NCBI GenBank assembly: GCA_036874045.1
Contig: CM072346.1
Span: 10,826,001 to 10,890,000, forward strand
DNA: 64,000 nucleotides
Source of the DNA: Cymodocea nodosa
Taxonomy: Eukaryota; Streptophyta; Magnoliopsida; Alismatales; Cymodoceaceae
Direction of reading: 5' to 3'
Part shown: positions 31,453-43,931 of the stretch, in pieces
Numbering within the stretch: position 1 is the first letter of the stretch
Layout: each line of letters opens with the position of its first letter
Translations under genes and position numbers: made by a program
Notes under the pieces: model-generated
The model's input: only the letters and a program-made list of their open reading frames with translations
What the model was told of the DNA's origin: nothing
The model's database searches: none

Positions 31453-32679
31453 TGTTAGGAATTTTGTCTTGATGATATATGCTTTATTAAAGTTTTTAAA
31501 TAAGTCTAAATAATATTCTCTAAGTATATTTCTCTAAGTATAATAGTTAATAGATTATTGGAAAGTTTCATTTTTATGTCGGATAAGTTAAAGTTTTCTG
31601 AAGAGTTAGATTTTCGATAGTTAAACTTTTCGATAGTTAACGTTTCATTTTTGTCGAATAGTTTATGTTAAAAACTCATATAGTTAAGTTATCTACACGT
31701 GCGTTTTTAATGTTTTAAGTTGTCACGTGTTTTCCATGTGCGTTCGATAATGAAAATTAAATAGTTAGATAACTGTTCGAGTTTTTATATGCATGGATAG
31801 ATAAGTCTTCGAGTTTTATAAAATGACTAATGAATAGATAAGTTTGCTACGTTTAGTCACGTGTTTTGCAGGTGGAAAAACTCGAAGAGTTATAGATAAG
31901 TATTCGAGTTTTTACAAGACTTAAAGGATAAGTGTTTGACTAAATTGAAGACTTAGAAGATATTCTATAAGACTCCAAGAAGATAAAGTTTCGGTGAATC
32001 TACGAGTGGAGATCGTGGAAATTCAAAATTATAGTGGAGAAAGTGGAAACTCAAAAAGATAGTAATTTGGATTAAAGAAAAAATTAGTACGTGGATTATG
32101 AATTATAGATTATGGATTAAGTGGATGAACATGCTGAACGTGAAAGACAACAGAGTTTGATTACTAATAGAGAGTACGAGCTACATTACAACGAAGGATC
32201 CCAATCTCAAAAACCAAGTCTGAATATTCAATCTGGATCCCTAATTGAAAAGTTAAGTTTGAATATTCATATTCTAGAAAAATTCTCCAACATTAGAAGA
32301 AGTTCAAAATTTCAAGCAATTTCAGAAAAGGAGCAGCAAACGTAAGAAGTTTGGAAATTCGACAACTAGAGAAGAAGAGATACAGAAGCTGAGCAAAGAG
32401 AAGAAAAGAAGCCGTGTGCATAAAGATCAGGTTTTATACAATTCGAAATTAGTTTTGAATAAGAACTTTATTTTTCTATTTGAATTATATATCGAACATT
32501 ACTGTATCAAAACCTTCAAGAAGGGAATTGAGCTGAAAAGATATTGTAAATTCTGTCTTTAAAGATTATAAAGAATAGAATTTCATTTACGAGTGTTTTG
32601 TGCTCTTGTTTTATCCGTTGGTATTTTAATTACTAAACACACAATTCACCCCCCCTCTTGTGATACAGACGATCCTACA
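31453..32679 (+). repeat. 5' LTR of copia element G
   Basis: Begins TGTTAGGAATTTTG and ends GATCCTACA. The U3 part is crowded with motifs such as TTCGATAGTTA, GTCGAATAGTTT and CTCGAAGAGTTA, and with CACGTG. A different LTR family from A, E and F, but with the same end sequence (CAATTCACCCCCCTCTTGTG). Confidence 0.9.
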
Positions 32680-32680
32680 A

Positions 32681-32692
32681 CTGGTATCAAAG
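32681..32692 (+). other. Primer binding site, element G
   Basis: CTGGTATCAAAGC one base after the LTR end is a one-mismatch version of the initiator-Met site. Confidence 0.8.
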
Positions 32693-32774
32693 CATCTTAT
32701 CTTAATTAAGAGCTTTTATTTCTCTATTTAGGAATTAGTTTTTCCTATCATTTACTTAGGATCATCTGTTTAAA

Positions 32775-34525
32775 ATGGATAATACTGAAATCTTAGTTAT
32801 GACTAAGGGACAGACCACTAATCATCCTCCTATGTTCGAAGGTAGCAATTATGGTTACTAGAAATATAGGATGAAAGTATTCTTTCAGTCAATCGATTTC
32901 AAACTATGGCATATAATTAGCAATCCTATAGTGTTAGTTACGACTCCATATCGTACTTGGACTTTTGATGAAAATGAGTGAATGACACTGAATGCTAAAG
33001 GTTTAAACATCTTGTTTTGTGCTTTATCTCAAGATCAATTTAATAAAGTTTCTGCATATCAAATTGCATATGAGATATGGCATGCATTAAAAGTTGCCAA
33101 CGAAGGTACTAACTAGGTCAAGGAATCTAAGATTAATATGTTAGTACATAAATATGAGCTTTTTAAAATGCACGAAAATGAATGTATCTCTGACATGTTT
33201 TCCCATTTTCTTGAGATTGTAAATTCATTAAAATCTTTAGGCAAGAAATTCGAGGAAAAAGACTTTGTAAGAAAGATCCTTAGATCTTTAACTAAAATTT
33301 GGGCTCAAAAGTCAAAAGATTTAAATACCTATACTCTCAATGATCTCATAGGAAATTTGACAGCCTATGAAGTACAACATTTAGATCCAAAAGGGAAAAA
33401 TCCTAGAAGGGATCTGACTTTTGAGGCTAATAAAGTCTCAGAAGTCACTAGTGATTCTAGCGATGATTTACTATTGTTGACTAGAAAATTTAGAAATCTG
33501 TTGAAGAAACGTAGGAACTTCAGGTCGACAAAGATATCTAGAGATATGGAGAAGAAGTCATTCACGAAAGATAAAAGCATATGCTACAAGTGTAACAGAC
33601 CGGGTCACTTTCAAACTGATTGTCCACTCAACAAAGATAAGAAGAATTCGAGGAGGAATTTTAGGAGTAAGAAATTTAGAAAGAGAATGGCACTTAAAGT
33701 GACATGGGATGACTCTTCAACTTCACAAAGTGAAGAAACAAAGGATTCAACATTAGATAATGAATCCTCATCAACATCAGATTCAGAAGAAAATCTTGCA
33801 AACGTATGCTTCATGGCAAAATCCAGTGAGGTATCCTCTAATCAAAATGCTAACTTTGATAGTTTTGATGGATTACTTGTTGAATACAATAGACTGGCCA
33901 GAAAATATAAGAAAGTAAAAATAGAAAGAAAGAACACTAGGAAAATGCTAGATGAATCTGAAAATAAGATTGATTTTCTAAACTCTATGTTGAATAAATT
34001 TAAAGAAGAAAATCAAAGGCATGCATAGGAAATTTTAAAGTTTACTACAATAGAAAGAAAATTGCATGCTAATTGTGAAAATTTAATTGCTGATAAGAAG
34101 AAAATGATCTATGAAATTGAAAAACTAGAATTGACTATTACTGATTTAAATTCAAAAATTGATATGTTAAAGATTAAGGTCTGTGATCAAAAGGCTATAT
34201 TAAGTAAATGGAATAATAGTCAAACTATAACAAATGAACTTAGTAGTAAAATATCAAATGTAGAAAAACATGGTATTGGTTTACATGATGCATCTTCTGA
34301 ATATTATATATTGCATGATGGTACTACTAAAAATAATGTCTTTATTTCCAGTACTAAGAATAGTAAAAGAAAAACTATTCCATGTGTGATTAAAAAGGGA
34401 GATAAATATGTGCAAATTGATAAAATGCAGCATATAAATGATAGCACACGATGCAAGAACGTCAAAAGAAATTTTCAGAAAAATCAAGCTAAGACATTTG
34501 AGAATTTTAATATTTTTGATTAGTT
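32775..34525 (+). pseudogene. Gag and coiled-coil tail of copia element G
   Basis: The ATG at 32775 opens MDNTEILVMTKGQTTNHPPM, the aligned N-terminus of the copia gag. The gag domain (KYELFKMHENECISDMFSHF, LTAYEVQHLDPKGKNPRRDL) is followed by a CCHC knuckle (CYKCNRPGHFQTDC), a basic stretch and an acidic serine-rich run. A coiled coil follows (YNRLARKYKKVKIERKNTRK). A large extra tail after the knuckle is a Sirevirus trait. A few interruptions. Confidence 0.85.
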
Positions 34526-34789
34526 TTCATCATATTTAAAGAATATCAGATATTGGAATCAGAAATCAAATAATGTCAGAAATGAAAATTTCAACTTTGG
34601 TTTATATAGAGATAAATGTTCTGATAATTATAACACTAAGAGAAATAAATGCAAGAATAATTATCAGAAAATAGATAAGTTGAAGTTTAAAAATACGGAT
34701 TATTTTGATATGACTCTCTCTAAAATTCTTGGACCCACTCAAAAATGGGTTCCAAGAGATAAAATCTCTTTTTGACTATTTTGTAGGTA

Positions 34790-36110
34790 TACAAATCAAA
34801 ATGGATAATGGATAGTGGAGCATCCAGCCACATGACTGGAGATATATGATTACTTACAAAAATAACAAAGACCAAGAACAAACAAGTTACCTTTGGAAAT
34901 AAAAGCAAAACAAATATCCTTGGGTTTGGCAAGGTTCAGGTAACTAAGAAATGCTTTATAAATGATGTCTTATTAGTGGAAAACTTAGGTTTTAATTTAT
35001 TGAATGTTCCTGTTTTAATGAAGTTTTATAGAGTAATTTTTGAAAAAGATTCTTGTAAAATTATGGAGATATCTACAAACAAAATTTTATTCACTGCATA
35101 CAAGAAAGGATCTGTTTGTATTCTGAATTTGCCTTCTGATATTATTAAAGACAATGCTTGCTTAATTGCAAAATCAGATGAAGTTAGTTTATGGCATAGA
35201 AGGCTAGGACACTCAAACTTAAAATTATTACAAAAGCTGTCTAAAAAGAATCTAGTTAGAGGTTTACCTAGTATTAAGTACTCAAAAGAGTTTATGTGTG
35301 ATGCATGTCAACTAGGTAAATTACATAAAACATCCTTTAAAAGTTTAAATGAAATAACAAGCAAAAGAGTATTAGAACTAGTGCATATGGATTTATTTGG
35401 ACCTACTAGGACAACCAGTCTAGGAGGTAAACATTATGCTTTTATATTAGTTGATGACTATTCTAGATTTACTTGGGTCTATTTTCTAGCTAATAAAACT
35501 GAAGTTTTTGAAATATTTAAGATATTCTGTAATAAAGTTTAGAATGAGCAAAATGTTAAAATTCAAAAACTTAGGAGTGATCATGGTACAGAATTTGATA
35601 ATGATCAAATGGACACCTTTTATAAAGAATTAGGCATAGATCATAGGTACTCATTTCCAAGAGCTCATTCACAAAATGGGATAGTAGAACATAAAAACAG
35701 ATCATTTCAAGAAATGTCTAGAACCATGTTAAATGAGAATAAGTTACCCCTATTTCTTTGGGCAAAAGCAGTTCATACAACATGCTATGTTATAAATAGA
35801 GTACACCTAAGACCAATTTTAGATAAAACTCCTTATGAGATATGGTATAACAGGGTTCCCAAAATAAGTTATTTAAAACCCTTTGGCTGTAAGTGTTTTA
35901 TTTTAAACACTAAGGAACAAAGAGATAAATTTAGAGCCAAATCAGATGAGGGTATTTTTGTTGGTTATTCCACTAGAAGTAAGGCATATAGAGTTTTTAA
36001 TAATTCAACAAAAACCATTAAGGAAACCTTACATGTGAAATTTCATGAAAATTCTCATTTGGATGTTAGACATGCTGAAAACTTTGATTCAGAAATTCTC
36101 CCATAAATGG
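34790..36110 (+). pseudogene. Protease and integrase (element G)
   Basis: Protease by WIMDSGASSHMTGD, the pre-integrase zinc domain by LWHRRLGHSNLKLLQKLSKK and CDACQLGKLHKTSF, integrase by LVHMDLFGPTRTTSLGG, VDDYSRFTWVYFL and RAHSQNGIVEHKNRS, and then FGCKCFILNTKEQRDKFRAK typical of copia integrase ends. Protease before integrase before RT is the Ty1/copia order. Confidence 0.85.
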
Positions 36111-36374
36111 TACAAAATGATGTTTACTGAGAAATTGAGAGATTATCTGATGGAATAAGAAATATAAACTTAAATGATGAAAATTTAGAAGAAAATAATG
36201 TCATACCTATAGAAAATATGGAACAACATAGAAATTAGCGTTATGCTTCATCTCATCTTATTGATCAGATAATAGGCGATCTTAATCAAGGAGTTAGGAC
36301 TAGGTCATCAGTAGTCAACATTTGTGGTGCTTATTCATTTGTTTTTTTACTATAACCTAAGAAAATTGAAGATG

Positions 36375-37885
36375 CCTTAGAAGATGAATTTTGGTATTTA
36401 GCTATGCAAGATGAGCTAAATCAATTTATAAGAAATGAGGTATGGGATTTAGTTCCACCACCTGAAAATAAGTCCATAATAGGAACAAGGTGGGTATTTA
36501 GAAACAAAGTAGATCAAGATGGACATATAGTTAAAAATAAAGCTAGATTAGTTGCTCAAGGTTACAAGCAAGAGGAAGGAATTGACTATGATGAAACATT
36601 TGCTCCTGTTGCTAGACTAGAATCAATACGAATTTTGTTAGCATATGCTTGTTACATGGATTTCAAATTATATCAAATGGATGTTAAGACTGCTTTTTTA
36701 AATGGATATATAAAAGAAGAAGTGTATGTAAAACAACCTCCAGGTTTTGAAGATTCAAAACATCCTGAGTATGTTTATAAGCTTAAGAAGGCACTATATG
36801 GCCTTAAACAAGCCCCTAGGTCTTGGTATGAGAGATTATCTAAATTTCTTATGGAAAAAGGGTATTCTATGGGAAAGGCAGATCACACTCTTTTTATCAA
36901 GAAGATTGAAAAAGATATATTAGTAGTTCAAATCTATGTAGATGACATCATATTTGGAGTAACAAATGATAAATTAGTTGAGTCCTTTTCAAAAGACATG
37001 ACTAATCAATTTGAAATGAGTATGATGGGTGAACTATCATTTTTTCTAGGCTTACAAATTAAGCAATTAGATCAGGGTACTTTTATTACACAAGAAAAAT
37101 ATACTCAAGATTTATTAAAGAGGTTTGGTTTAGATAACACTAAAACAAAGAATACACCAATGAGTACTATCACCAAGTTGGATCAAGATGACTCTGGAAA
37201 AACTATAGATGTGAAACAATATAGAAGTATGATTGGTTCATTACTTTATTTAACAGCTAGCCAACTAGATATTATGTTTAGTGTGTGTACTTGTGCTAGA
37301 TATCAATCTAATCCTAAGGAATCACACCTACTTGCTGTTAAATAAATTTTTAAATATCTATTAGGAACCATCAATTTCAGACTGTTTTACTTTAAACATA
37401 GTTCTTTAAATTTAGTAGGTTATAGTGATGCTGATTTCGTAGGATGTAAGTTTGAAAGAAAAAGCACCAGTGGCACTTGCCAATTATTAGGAAATTCTTT
37501 AGTGTCATGGTTTAGCAAAAAGCAAAATTGTGTAGCATTATCTACAACTGAAGCTGAATATATAGCTGCCGCACTTTGCTGTGCTCAAATCTTGTGGATC
37601 AGAAAAACTTTAGAAGATTTTAATTTAGATTATGAACCAACTAAGATTTTCTGTGATAGTAGTTCTGCAATAAGTTTGTCTAAAAATCTAGTTTTACATT
37701 CACGAGCTAAACATATAGAAGTTCGACATCATTTTCTAAGAGATAATGTTATAAAAGGAAAAATAGTATTAAATTTTGTTTCTACCATAGAACAATTAGC
37801 AGATCTATTTAGAAAACCCTTAGATGAAAATACCTTTTCAAAATTACAATTAGAACTTGGTATCTGTAGATTATCTGATGTTTAA
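36375..37885 (+). pseudogene. Reverse transcriptase and RNase H (element G)
   Basis: The RT begins near [20 protein letters not shown] and has [58 protein letters not shown] and the catalytic motif [10 protein letters not shown]. RNase H is marked by SWFSKKQNCVALSTTEAEYI and HSRAKHIEVRHHFLRDN. The ending GICRLSDV matches the family. Only about two interruptions. Confidence 0.9.
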
Positions 37886-38505
37886 ATTATCCTGTTCATT
37901 GCATTTTGGTTTGTTATAAAGGTAGTTTTAGAATTTAATGTCTTTATTATTAAAAACAAAAAAACAAAACAAAATATCTATTTTCGAATTATAGTTTTCT
38001 AGTAGTTAAGAATTTATGAAAATTTGATTTTTATTGAAGTCAATTTATTTAAGAAAAATTCAGAAAAGATTACTTAAGGAAAGTTAATTTGATTCAATGT
38101 GAGTGCCAATTGTATTTTTGTTACTTATGCATATGCTATTATAGAGATTTTAATAGGAAAATACATAGAAAGTATGTACTTTTTATTAAAGGAAAGTTAT
38201 TAACATTCTGTTAGAAAAATTAAGTCTTGCGATTGCCTCTAATTTAATTTACTGTCTTGTTTTATTTCTTTTTTTTTGTTTACAATTACTTGAGTAATTA
38301 AGTCCGTTGGGGGAACTTAAACCCTAGTCACTTAAACCAACTAGTTTAGGATGTGCTGACTGAAAACTCATTTTGCTAGTAATTTAGCTTATATTAAAAT
38401 AAAAAAAAATTTACCTATTCTTACTTGTCATTGAGTAACTAGTTATCTTTCTCCTAAGTAATGGATTGTGATCATGTAAAAAGATGATATTGTGAGGGGT
38501 AATAC

Positions 38506-38547
<42 letters not shown>

Positions 38548-38990
38548 TATAAACAAAAAAAAAGGGGCAATGTACTCAAGCTTAATTTATTTTTCAAGGT
38601 GTTATAACAATCCTAATATAATCTGTGTATATAATCTTTGTTATTATCTAATTTTTACACATAATATACGTTATTTATTTTCTTAAGTTCATGTACTCAT
38701 TATTGAATTCTTTTAAAGTTTCTAAAGGTATATCTCTATGAATTATCTTTTGTAAACTAAATAAGATAAAAACCAGAAAGTTTAAATTGTTAAATCTACT
38801 ACTTATTTCTATATTCAATTAATGTTTAATATATATATATATATATAAATAGAGAGACTCAAATCTATTTAAGGCTTAGTAACCAACTTAAGTAAGCTAT
38901 TTGACTTTTTAATGCCAAATCTATTTAGGGCTTGGCAACCCAGTTTAAGTATGTCATAGATTCTTTAGACTACATTTATGTAGGGGGAGC
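37886..38990 (+). other. Post-pol spacer with internal polypurine tract (element G)
   Basis: No gene. It contains an (AT)n run and a direct repeat of about 35 bp (CAAATCTATTTAAGGCTTAG near 38870 and its near copy near 38924). It ends in TGTAGGGGGAGC (38979-38990), an internal polypurine tract resembling that in A and F. It is only weakly like the A/F module. Confidence 0.6.
38508..38544. repeat. (AT)n microsatellite
   Basis: An uninterrupted AT dinucleotide run of about 18 units; a shorter one lies at about 38829-38846. Confidence 0.9.
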
Positions 38991-39780
38991 AATTTCTCAT
39001 ACAATAATTCAACTCTTATGAACTATTATATGTTTTCATGAAAGAATATACATAATTTCAGGAAAATAACATTAATTCAGTACATTTCTGAACTGTCGAT
39101 GAAATACAAGCTTTTTAATTCTTAAGTATCCAAATTTTCTATGAATTTGGAAGACTATATTGTATATATCAGACAGTTATGTTTTAAACGATCAATAGAA
39201 TATTTTATTATTTCCTGAAGTATACGTGTCGAAGCCTAAATGCATATCTTAAGTGAATGTTCGGTAAGTTATCTGGTAACTCTTCGAAATGCATCTAAAC
39301 ATCAGATAGTTAGGTTTATAAGTATCCGAAAATATCTGAACACCTTAAGTTAGAATTATGCACGTGTTGAATTTCATTGCTTTATTATGTCTCAGTTGAA
39401 ACTCGAACAGTTATGTTTAACTCTACGACTTTCACACCTATCCATTCGAGAAACTCGAACAGTTAACTTAATATTCTTATATTTTTCTGAAAGACTTAAT
39501 CCTTGACAATAACTATTCTCATTTGTTGTATAGTTATGTGCTTTACTGTTCACAAAACTTGAATAGTTATCATAAGTTTTCGAGTTTTCTCACTTTTTCA
39601 CTTAACCCAAAGTTATTTTCTTTACATGAACAGTTACGGTAAGTATTCTGCTTTTGTCGGTTGTAAAACTCGTACAGTTATTGTAAGCACTCAAGTTATT
39701 TATTAGTAACGGATCTTATATTTATGATTTCAATGATTGAATCCGTTTATCTGTTTATAAACTCGAAGAGTTATAAATGT
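38991..39780 (+). promoter_or_regulatory. Gypsy-LTR-like segment inside copia G, upstream of ORF3
   Basis: It aligns with gypsy LTRs I (about 17660-18440) and D (about 57050-57450): matching blocks include CAGTTATGTTTTAAACG, ATTTTATTATTTCCTGAAG, AAACTCGAACAGTTA and TCGTATAGTTATGTGCTT-like text, in order. It directly follows the internal polypurine tract, so a gypsy 3'-end arrangement seems preserved inside a copia element. It carries many CGNNNAGTTA motifs and may serve as promoter for ORF3. Confidence 0.7.
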
Positions 39781-39859
39781 TTTACTGACAACCTTTCATG
39801 TTTTTACCTTGGTAAAACCCTAGTTTCACAATCTTTACTTCCACTAAGTGCACACATTC

Positions 39860-41531
39860 TTTTCCTACGGAAAGAGAACATGTAGGAAATTTTGATGATA
39901 CATATACAGATGATATCAATTTTGATGATATTTTTGATGATATAGACATTGAGTTTATGAATGTTGAAGATTTTTCATCTAAAGTGGAATGCACAGATAT
40001 TCTTCCTCTAATTGTATCTCGGATAGAAACTTTTGATTTTTGGTATAGTTGCTTATACTACAGTTTATACATATGGTTATGTCTATTACAGTATATAATA
40101 TACTTGTTGATAAATGTATATAATCAACAACATACACAGTTACAGATTGAATATCACACTGCCACTGTCTCAAGTATAGAAATTTCAGAAATACAGAATG
40201 AATCTATTATAGAACATTCTTTCCTATAGAGACAGTTGTTGTATAGATCAATCATAGACATAAATGTTGCTGATAGACAGATTGATACAGAGACTGTTGC
40301 TACTGATATGTCTCAAGAAGATCAAATAGAAGAATTTTAGCAAATTATTGATATGACAATAATAGATATTTCAGACATTTATACCAGCTTTGATAGAAAT
40401 TCCACCAGTTCTGAAAGCTTTGAAAATATAGATATTGCTGATAATATTGAAACTAGTCCTAGATCAAAACATCATGACAGGAAAATACCTAATCTTGAAT
40501 AGAGTTTAGATGACAATACATTATTATGGTTCAGAAATAGTTCTTGTTATGAAAAATTTCAAACATATAGAACTTTTACAGTTTTATACTTAAGACCAGT
40601 TAAGTTTGAAGGGATGGCACATATACGAGAAATGTTTGAATTTCAAGGCTTGTTGACTCTACTTCCACAACAGCTAGGCTATCTTGTTATACTAGAACTT
40701 ATCAATTGTTTTTACTCAAACTTAATAGTGGAAGAAGGTATTCCTGTTTCCAATATACAAGACAATGACATATATTTAACTCCAGATTTACTTTATCAAG
40801 TACTTGGTTTGAAAAATGAAGGAGTTAAATTATCAGAAAGAAAACAGGTTTATCAATTGGTATGGGACATTAAAAGTTTAGCAAAAGATCCAACTGCCAA
40901 CAAACCAATGAGATTACTAAATAATTTAAATGGCCAAGCACATTTTATTGCAAAAATACTACATGCTTCATTTTTTCAGAGGTTTGGTCATGGTGTAGAA
41001 GTTGGCAGATGTTGTCTTTATGCTACATATGCATTAATTAACCATATATAGGTGAACTAGTATGATATTTTTGTTTCTCATATCTTACATTTGCAGAGTA
41101 AATTATTTTATGGTGATACAATTTTGAGAATTGTGGCAAGTCAAACAGATATTACACCTTGGCCATAGAAAAGATTAAAGTTAAGATCTTTCTCTGCAAT
41201 GGGACTACAAAAATACCAGGAAGTAGATACACCTGTAGTTCGACAACAACAACAACAAGATAGGCAAACATAGTCACAATAGCAACAACAACAATCAACA
41301 TAATTTTCAGAACAACAGCAACATACAGATATCAATGCAGGTATACATATAGATACAAATACAAGTATAAATATAGACATCCATATTGAATTTTTACAGC
41401 AACCATCACAAGTTTCACAAAATGATTTAGATCAAGTAGTAATTGATCAGATAAATAGAGTAAGTACAGAAATTGCAAGGCAAATTTCAGATACTCTGAT
41501 TAGTATTTTTCGAAGGCAAAGAGGCTTGTGA
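39860..41531 (+). pseudogene. ORF3 accessory gene (element G)
   Basis: The start is uncertain. An acidic part (DDINFDDIFDDIDIEF) precedes a strongly hydrophobic stretch of about 25 residues (WYSCLYYSLYIWLCLLQYII, near 40040-40110) that could cross a membrane. The core shows HIREMFEFQGLLTLLPQQ, CFYSNLIVEEG, LLYQVLGLKNEGVKL, AHFIAKILHASFFQRFGHG, YATYALIN and SKLFYGDTILRIVASQ, clearly homologous to F and to gypsy C. A glutamine-rich tail follows. About eight interruptions. The hydrophobic segment would support the older envelope-like view; it is not evident in A or F. Confidence 0.7.
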
Positions 41532-41754
41532 TTATACAAATTATGTATTACATGATTTATGTATTATAATTTGTTAGCAAAAATATTATGTAAACTGTTT
41601 ATTGCATTTAATGCTCATGTGATTATTTTTCACAATGTATATTTAAACAGTTTATGCTTAATCCGTGAAAGTTATGCATGTTTAAAAATATCTTTTTGAA
41701 CAATATGTACTTAGAATATTTTTCTTCCTTACATTTTATTTACTTTTTTATAAT

Positions 41755-41823
41755 GCCAAAAAGGGGGAGAAGAGATAGATTATTTGACTTATTAGGTTTT
41801 GACATCATCAAAAAGGGGGAGAT
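41755..41823 (+). other. Two polypurine tracts before the G 3' LTR
   Basis: CCAAAAAGGGGGAGAAG (about 41757-41773) and CAAAAAGGGGGAGAT (about 41809-41823) lie only about 50 bases apart; the second abuts the LTR. Confidence 0.75.
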
Positions 41824-43048
41824 TGTTAGGAATTTTGTTTTGATGATATATGCTTTATTAAAGTTTTTAAATAAGTCTAAATAATATTCTCTAAGTATAT
41901 TTCTCTAAGTATAATAGTTAACAGATTATCAGAAAGTTTCATTTTTATGTCGGATAAGTTAAAGTTTTTCGAAGAGTTAGATTTTCGATAGTTATACTTT
42001 TGGATAGTTAACGTTTCGTTTTTGTCGAATAGTTTATGTTAAAAACTTATATAGTTAAGTTATTTACACGTGTGTTTTTAATGTTTTAAGTTGTCACGTG
42101 GTTTCCATGTGCGTTCGGTAATGAAAATCAAATAGTTAGATAACTGTTCGAGTTTTTATACACATGGATAGATAAGTTTTCGAGTTTTATAAAATGACTA
42201 ATGAATAGATAAGTTTGCTATGTTTAGTCACGTGTTTTGCAGGTGCAAAAACTCGAAGAGTTACAGATAAGTATTTGAGTTTTTACAGGACTTAAAGGAT
42301 AAGTGTTCGATTAAATCGAAGACTTAGAAGATATTCTACAAGACTCTAGGAAGATAAAGTTTTGGTGAAACTACGAGTGGAGATCATGCAAATTCAAAAT
42401 TATAGTGGAGAAAGTGGAAACTCAAAAAGATAGTAATTTGGATTAAAGAAAAAATTAGTACGTGGATTATGAATTATGAATTATGGATTAAGTGGATGAA
42501 CATGCTGAACATGAAAGACAACAGAGTTCGACTACTAATAGAGAGTACGAGCTACATTACAATGAAGGATCCCAATCTCAAAAACCAAGTCTGAATATTC
42601 AATCTAGATCCCTAATTGAAAAGTTAAGTTTGAATATTCATATTCTAGAAATTTCTCCAACATCAGAAGAAGTTTGAAATTTCAAGCAATTTCAGAAAAG
42701 GAGCAGCAAACGTAAGAAGTCTGGAAATTCGATAATTGAAGAAGAAGAGATATAGAAGCTAAGCAAAGAGAAGAAAAGAAGCTGTGTGCATAAAGATCAG
42801 GTTTTATACAATTCGAAATTAGTTTTGAATAAGAACTTTATTTTTCTATTTGAATTGTATGTCGAACATTACTGTATCAAAACCTTCAAGAAGGGAATTG
42901 AGCTGAAAAGATATTGTAAATTCTGTCTTTAAAGATTATAAAGAATAGAATTTCATTTACGAGTGTTTTGTGCTCTTGTTTTATCCACTGGTATTTTAAT
43001 TACTAAAGACACAATTCACCCCCCTCTTGTGATACAGACGATCCTACA
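41824..43048 (+). repeat. 3' LTR of copia element G
   Basis: Same start and end as the 5' copy, 1.2 kb, followed by the CTTCA target duplication. Differences from the 5' LTR are mostly transitions, consistent with decay of methylated cytosines. Confidence 0.9.
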
Positions 43049-43053
43049 CTTCA

Positions 43054-43931
43054 AAACTTTTATAACAGAAATGAGTTCCTCTATCACTAATAATAGCTTT
43101 AGGTATTCCAAATCTAGCAATTATATTAGTTCTTATAAACTGTGTGACAACTTTGTTGTCATTAGTTTTTGTAGGAATAACTTCTATCCATTTAGATACA
43201 TAATCCACACCCAACAATATATAATTAAATTGATTAGACATAGAAAATGGACCCATAAAATCTATTCCCTACATATCAAAGATTTCAACCTCCACAATAG
43301 GATTTAGAGGCATCATATTCTTCTTTGATATTCTTCCTATTTGTTGACATCTTAAACAACTTAAATAATATTTATGAGAATCTTTAAATAGTGTTGGTCA
43401 ATAAAATCCACATTACAGAATTTTGGGAGTAGTTTTCCCTGAACCAAAATGCCCTCCACATGCTTGGTCATGGCAGAAAGACAATATGCTCTGATATTTA
43501 GTTTTTGGAACTCACCTCCTTAAAACTAGATCAGGACATTTCTTAAATAGGTATGGGTCTTCCCAATAGTAATATTTTACTCTTGAAAAGAACAATTTTT
43601 TATCCTATCTATTCCAATCCTTAGGTGTTAAACCAGTCATTAAGTAATTAATTATGTCTATATACCGAGACATTGTTTTCATGGCTATTAATTGTTCATC
43701 AGGAAAATTATCCTTAATTTCAACATTTGATTTTTCTATTTGTAATCTTGATAAATGATCTGCTACTACATTCTCACAACATTTTTTATCTTTAATTTCT
43801 AGATCAAATTCTTGTAATAATAATATCCATCGGATCAATCTAGTTTAATCTCTTTCTTTACTATTAGGTGTTTTAAAGTTGAATGATCCATGTATATTAT
43901 CACTTTAGCTCCAATCAGATATGATCTAAAC
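43054..43931 (-). pseudogene. RNase H end and integrase N-terminal half (element C)
   Basis: Minus-strand phrases [16 protein letters not shown] and [16 protein letters not shown] (RNase H end) precede an integrase with FMGPF-type core (GPFSMSNQFNYILLGVDYVS, ARFGIPKAIISDRGTHF). It is almost the same as D (62370-62980), so C and D are one family. Copia G cuts it at the left. Several interruptions; RT and everything upstream are absent. Confidence 0.8.

Larger units (their letters stand above)
31453..43048 (+). mobile_element. Sirevirus-type Ty1/copia element G, structurally whole
   Basis: Both LTRs (about 1.23 kb), primer site, gag, pol in copia order, post-pol spacer with internal polypurine tract, a gypsy-LTR-like segment, ORF3, two polypurine tracts and a 5-bp target duplication are all present. 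LTRs differ at about 3-4% of sites by eye, mostly C/T and G/A changes, suggesting roughly one to one and a half million years under the usual plant rate. Roughly a dozen coding interruptions make it a fossil. It is inserted in the integrase of gypsy C, so it is younger than C. Confidence 0.9.

Noticed and set aside
38508-38544. AT run as a possible centromere or matrix-attachment signal
   Set aside because: A simple microsatellite inside element G; no satellite array or other support.
41141-41380. Minus-strand cysteine-rich frame resembling a small secreted peptide
   Set aside because: Complement of the CAA/CAG glutamine repeats at the end of ORF3 in G; the cysteine clusters are an artefact.
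43044-43307. Plus-strand frame of 114 residues overlapping 42963-43307
   Set aside because: Runs from the copia G LTR into antisense of the gypsy integrase; a chance frame across an insertion joint.
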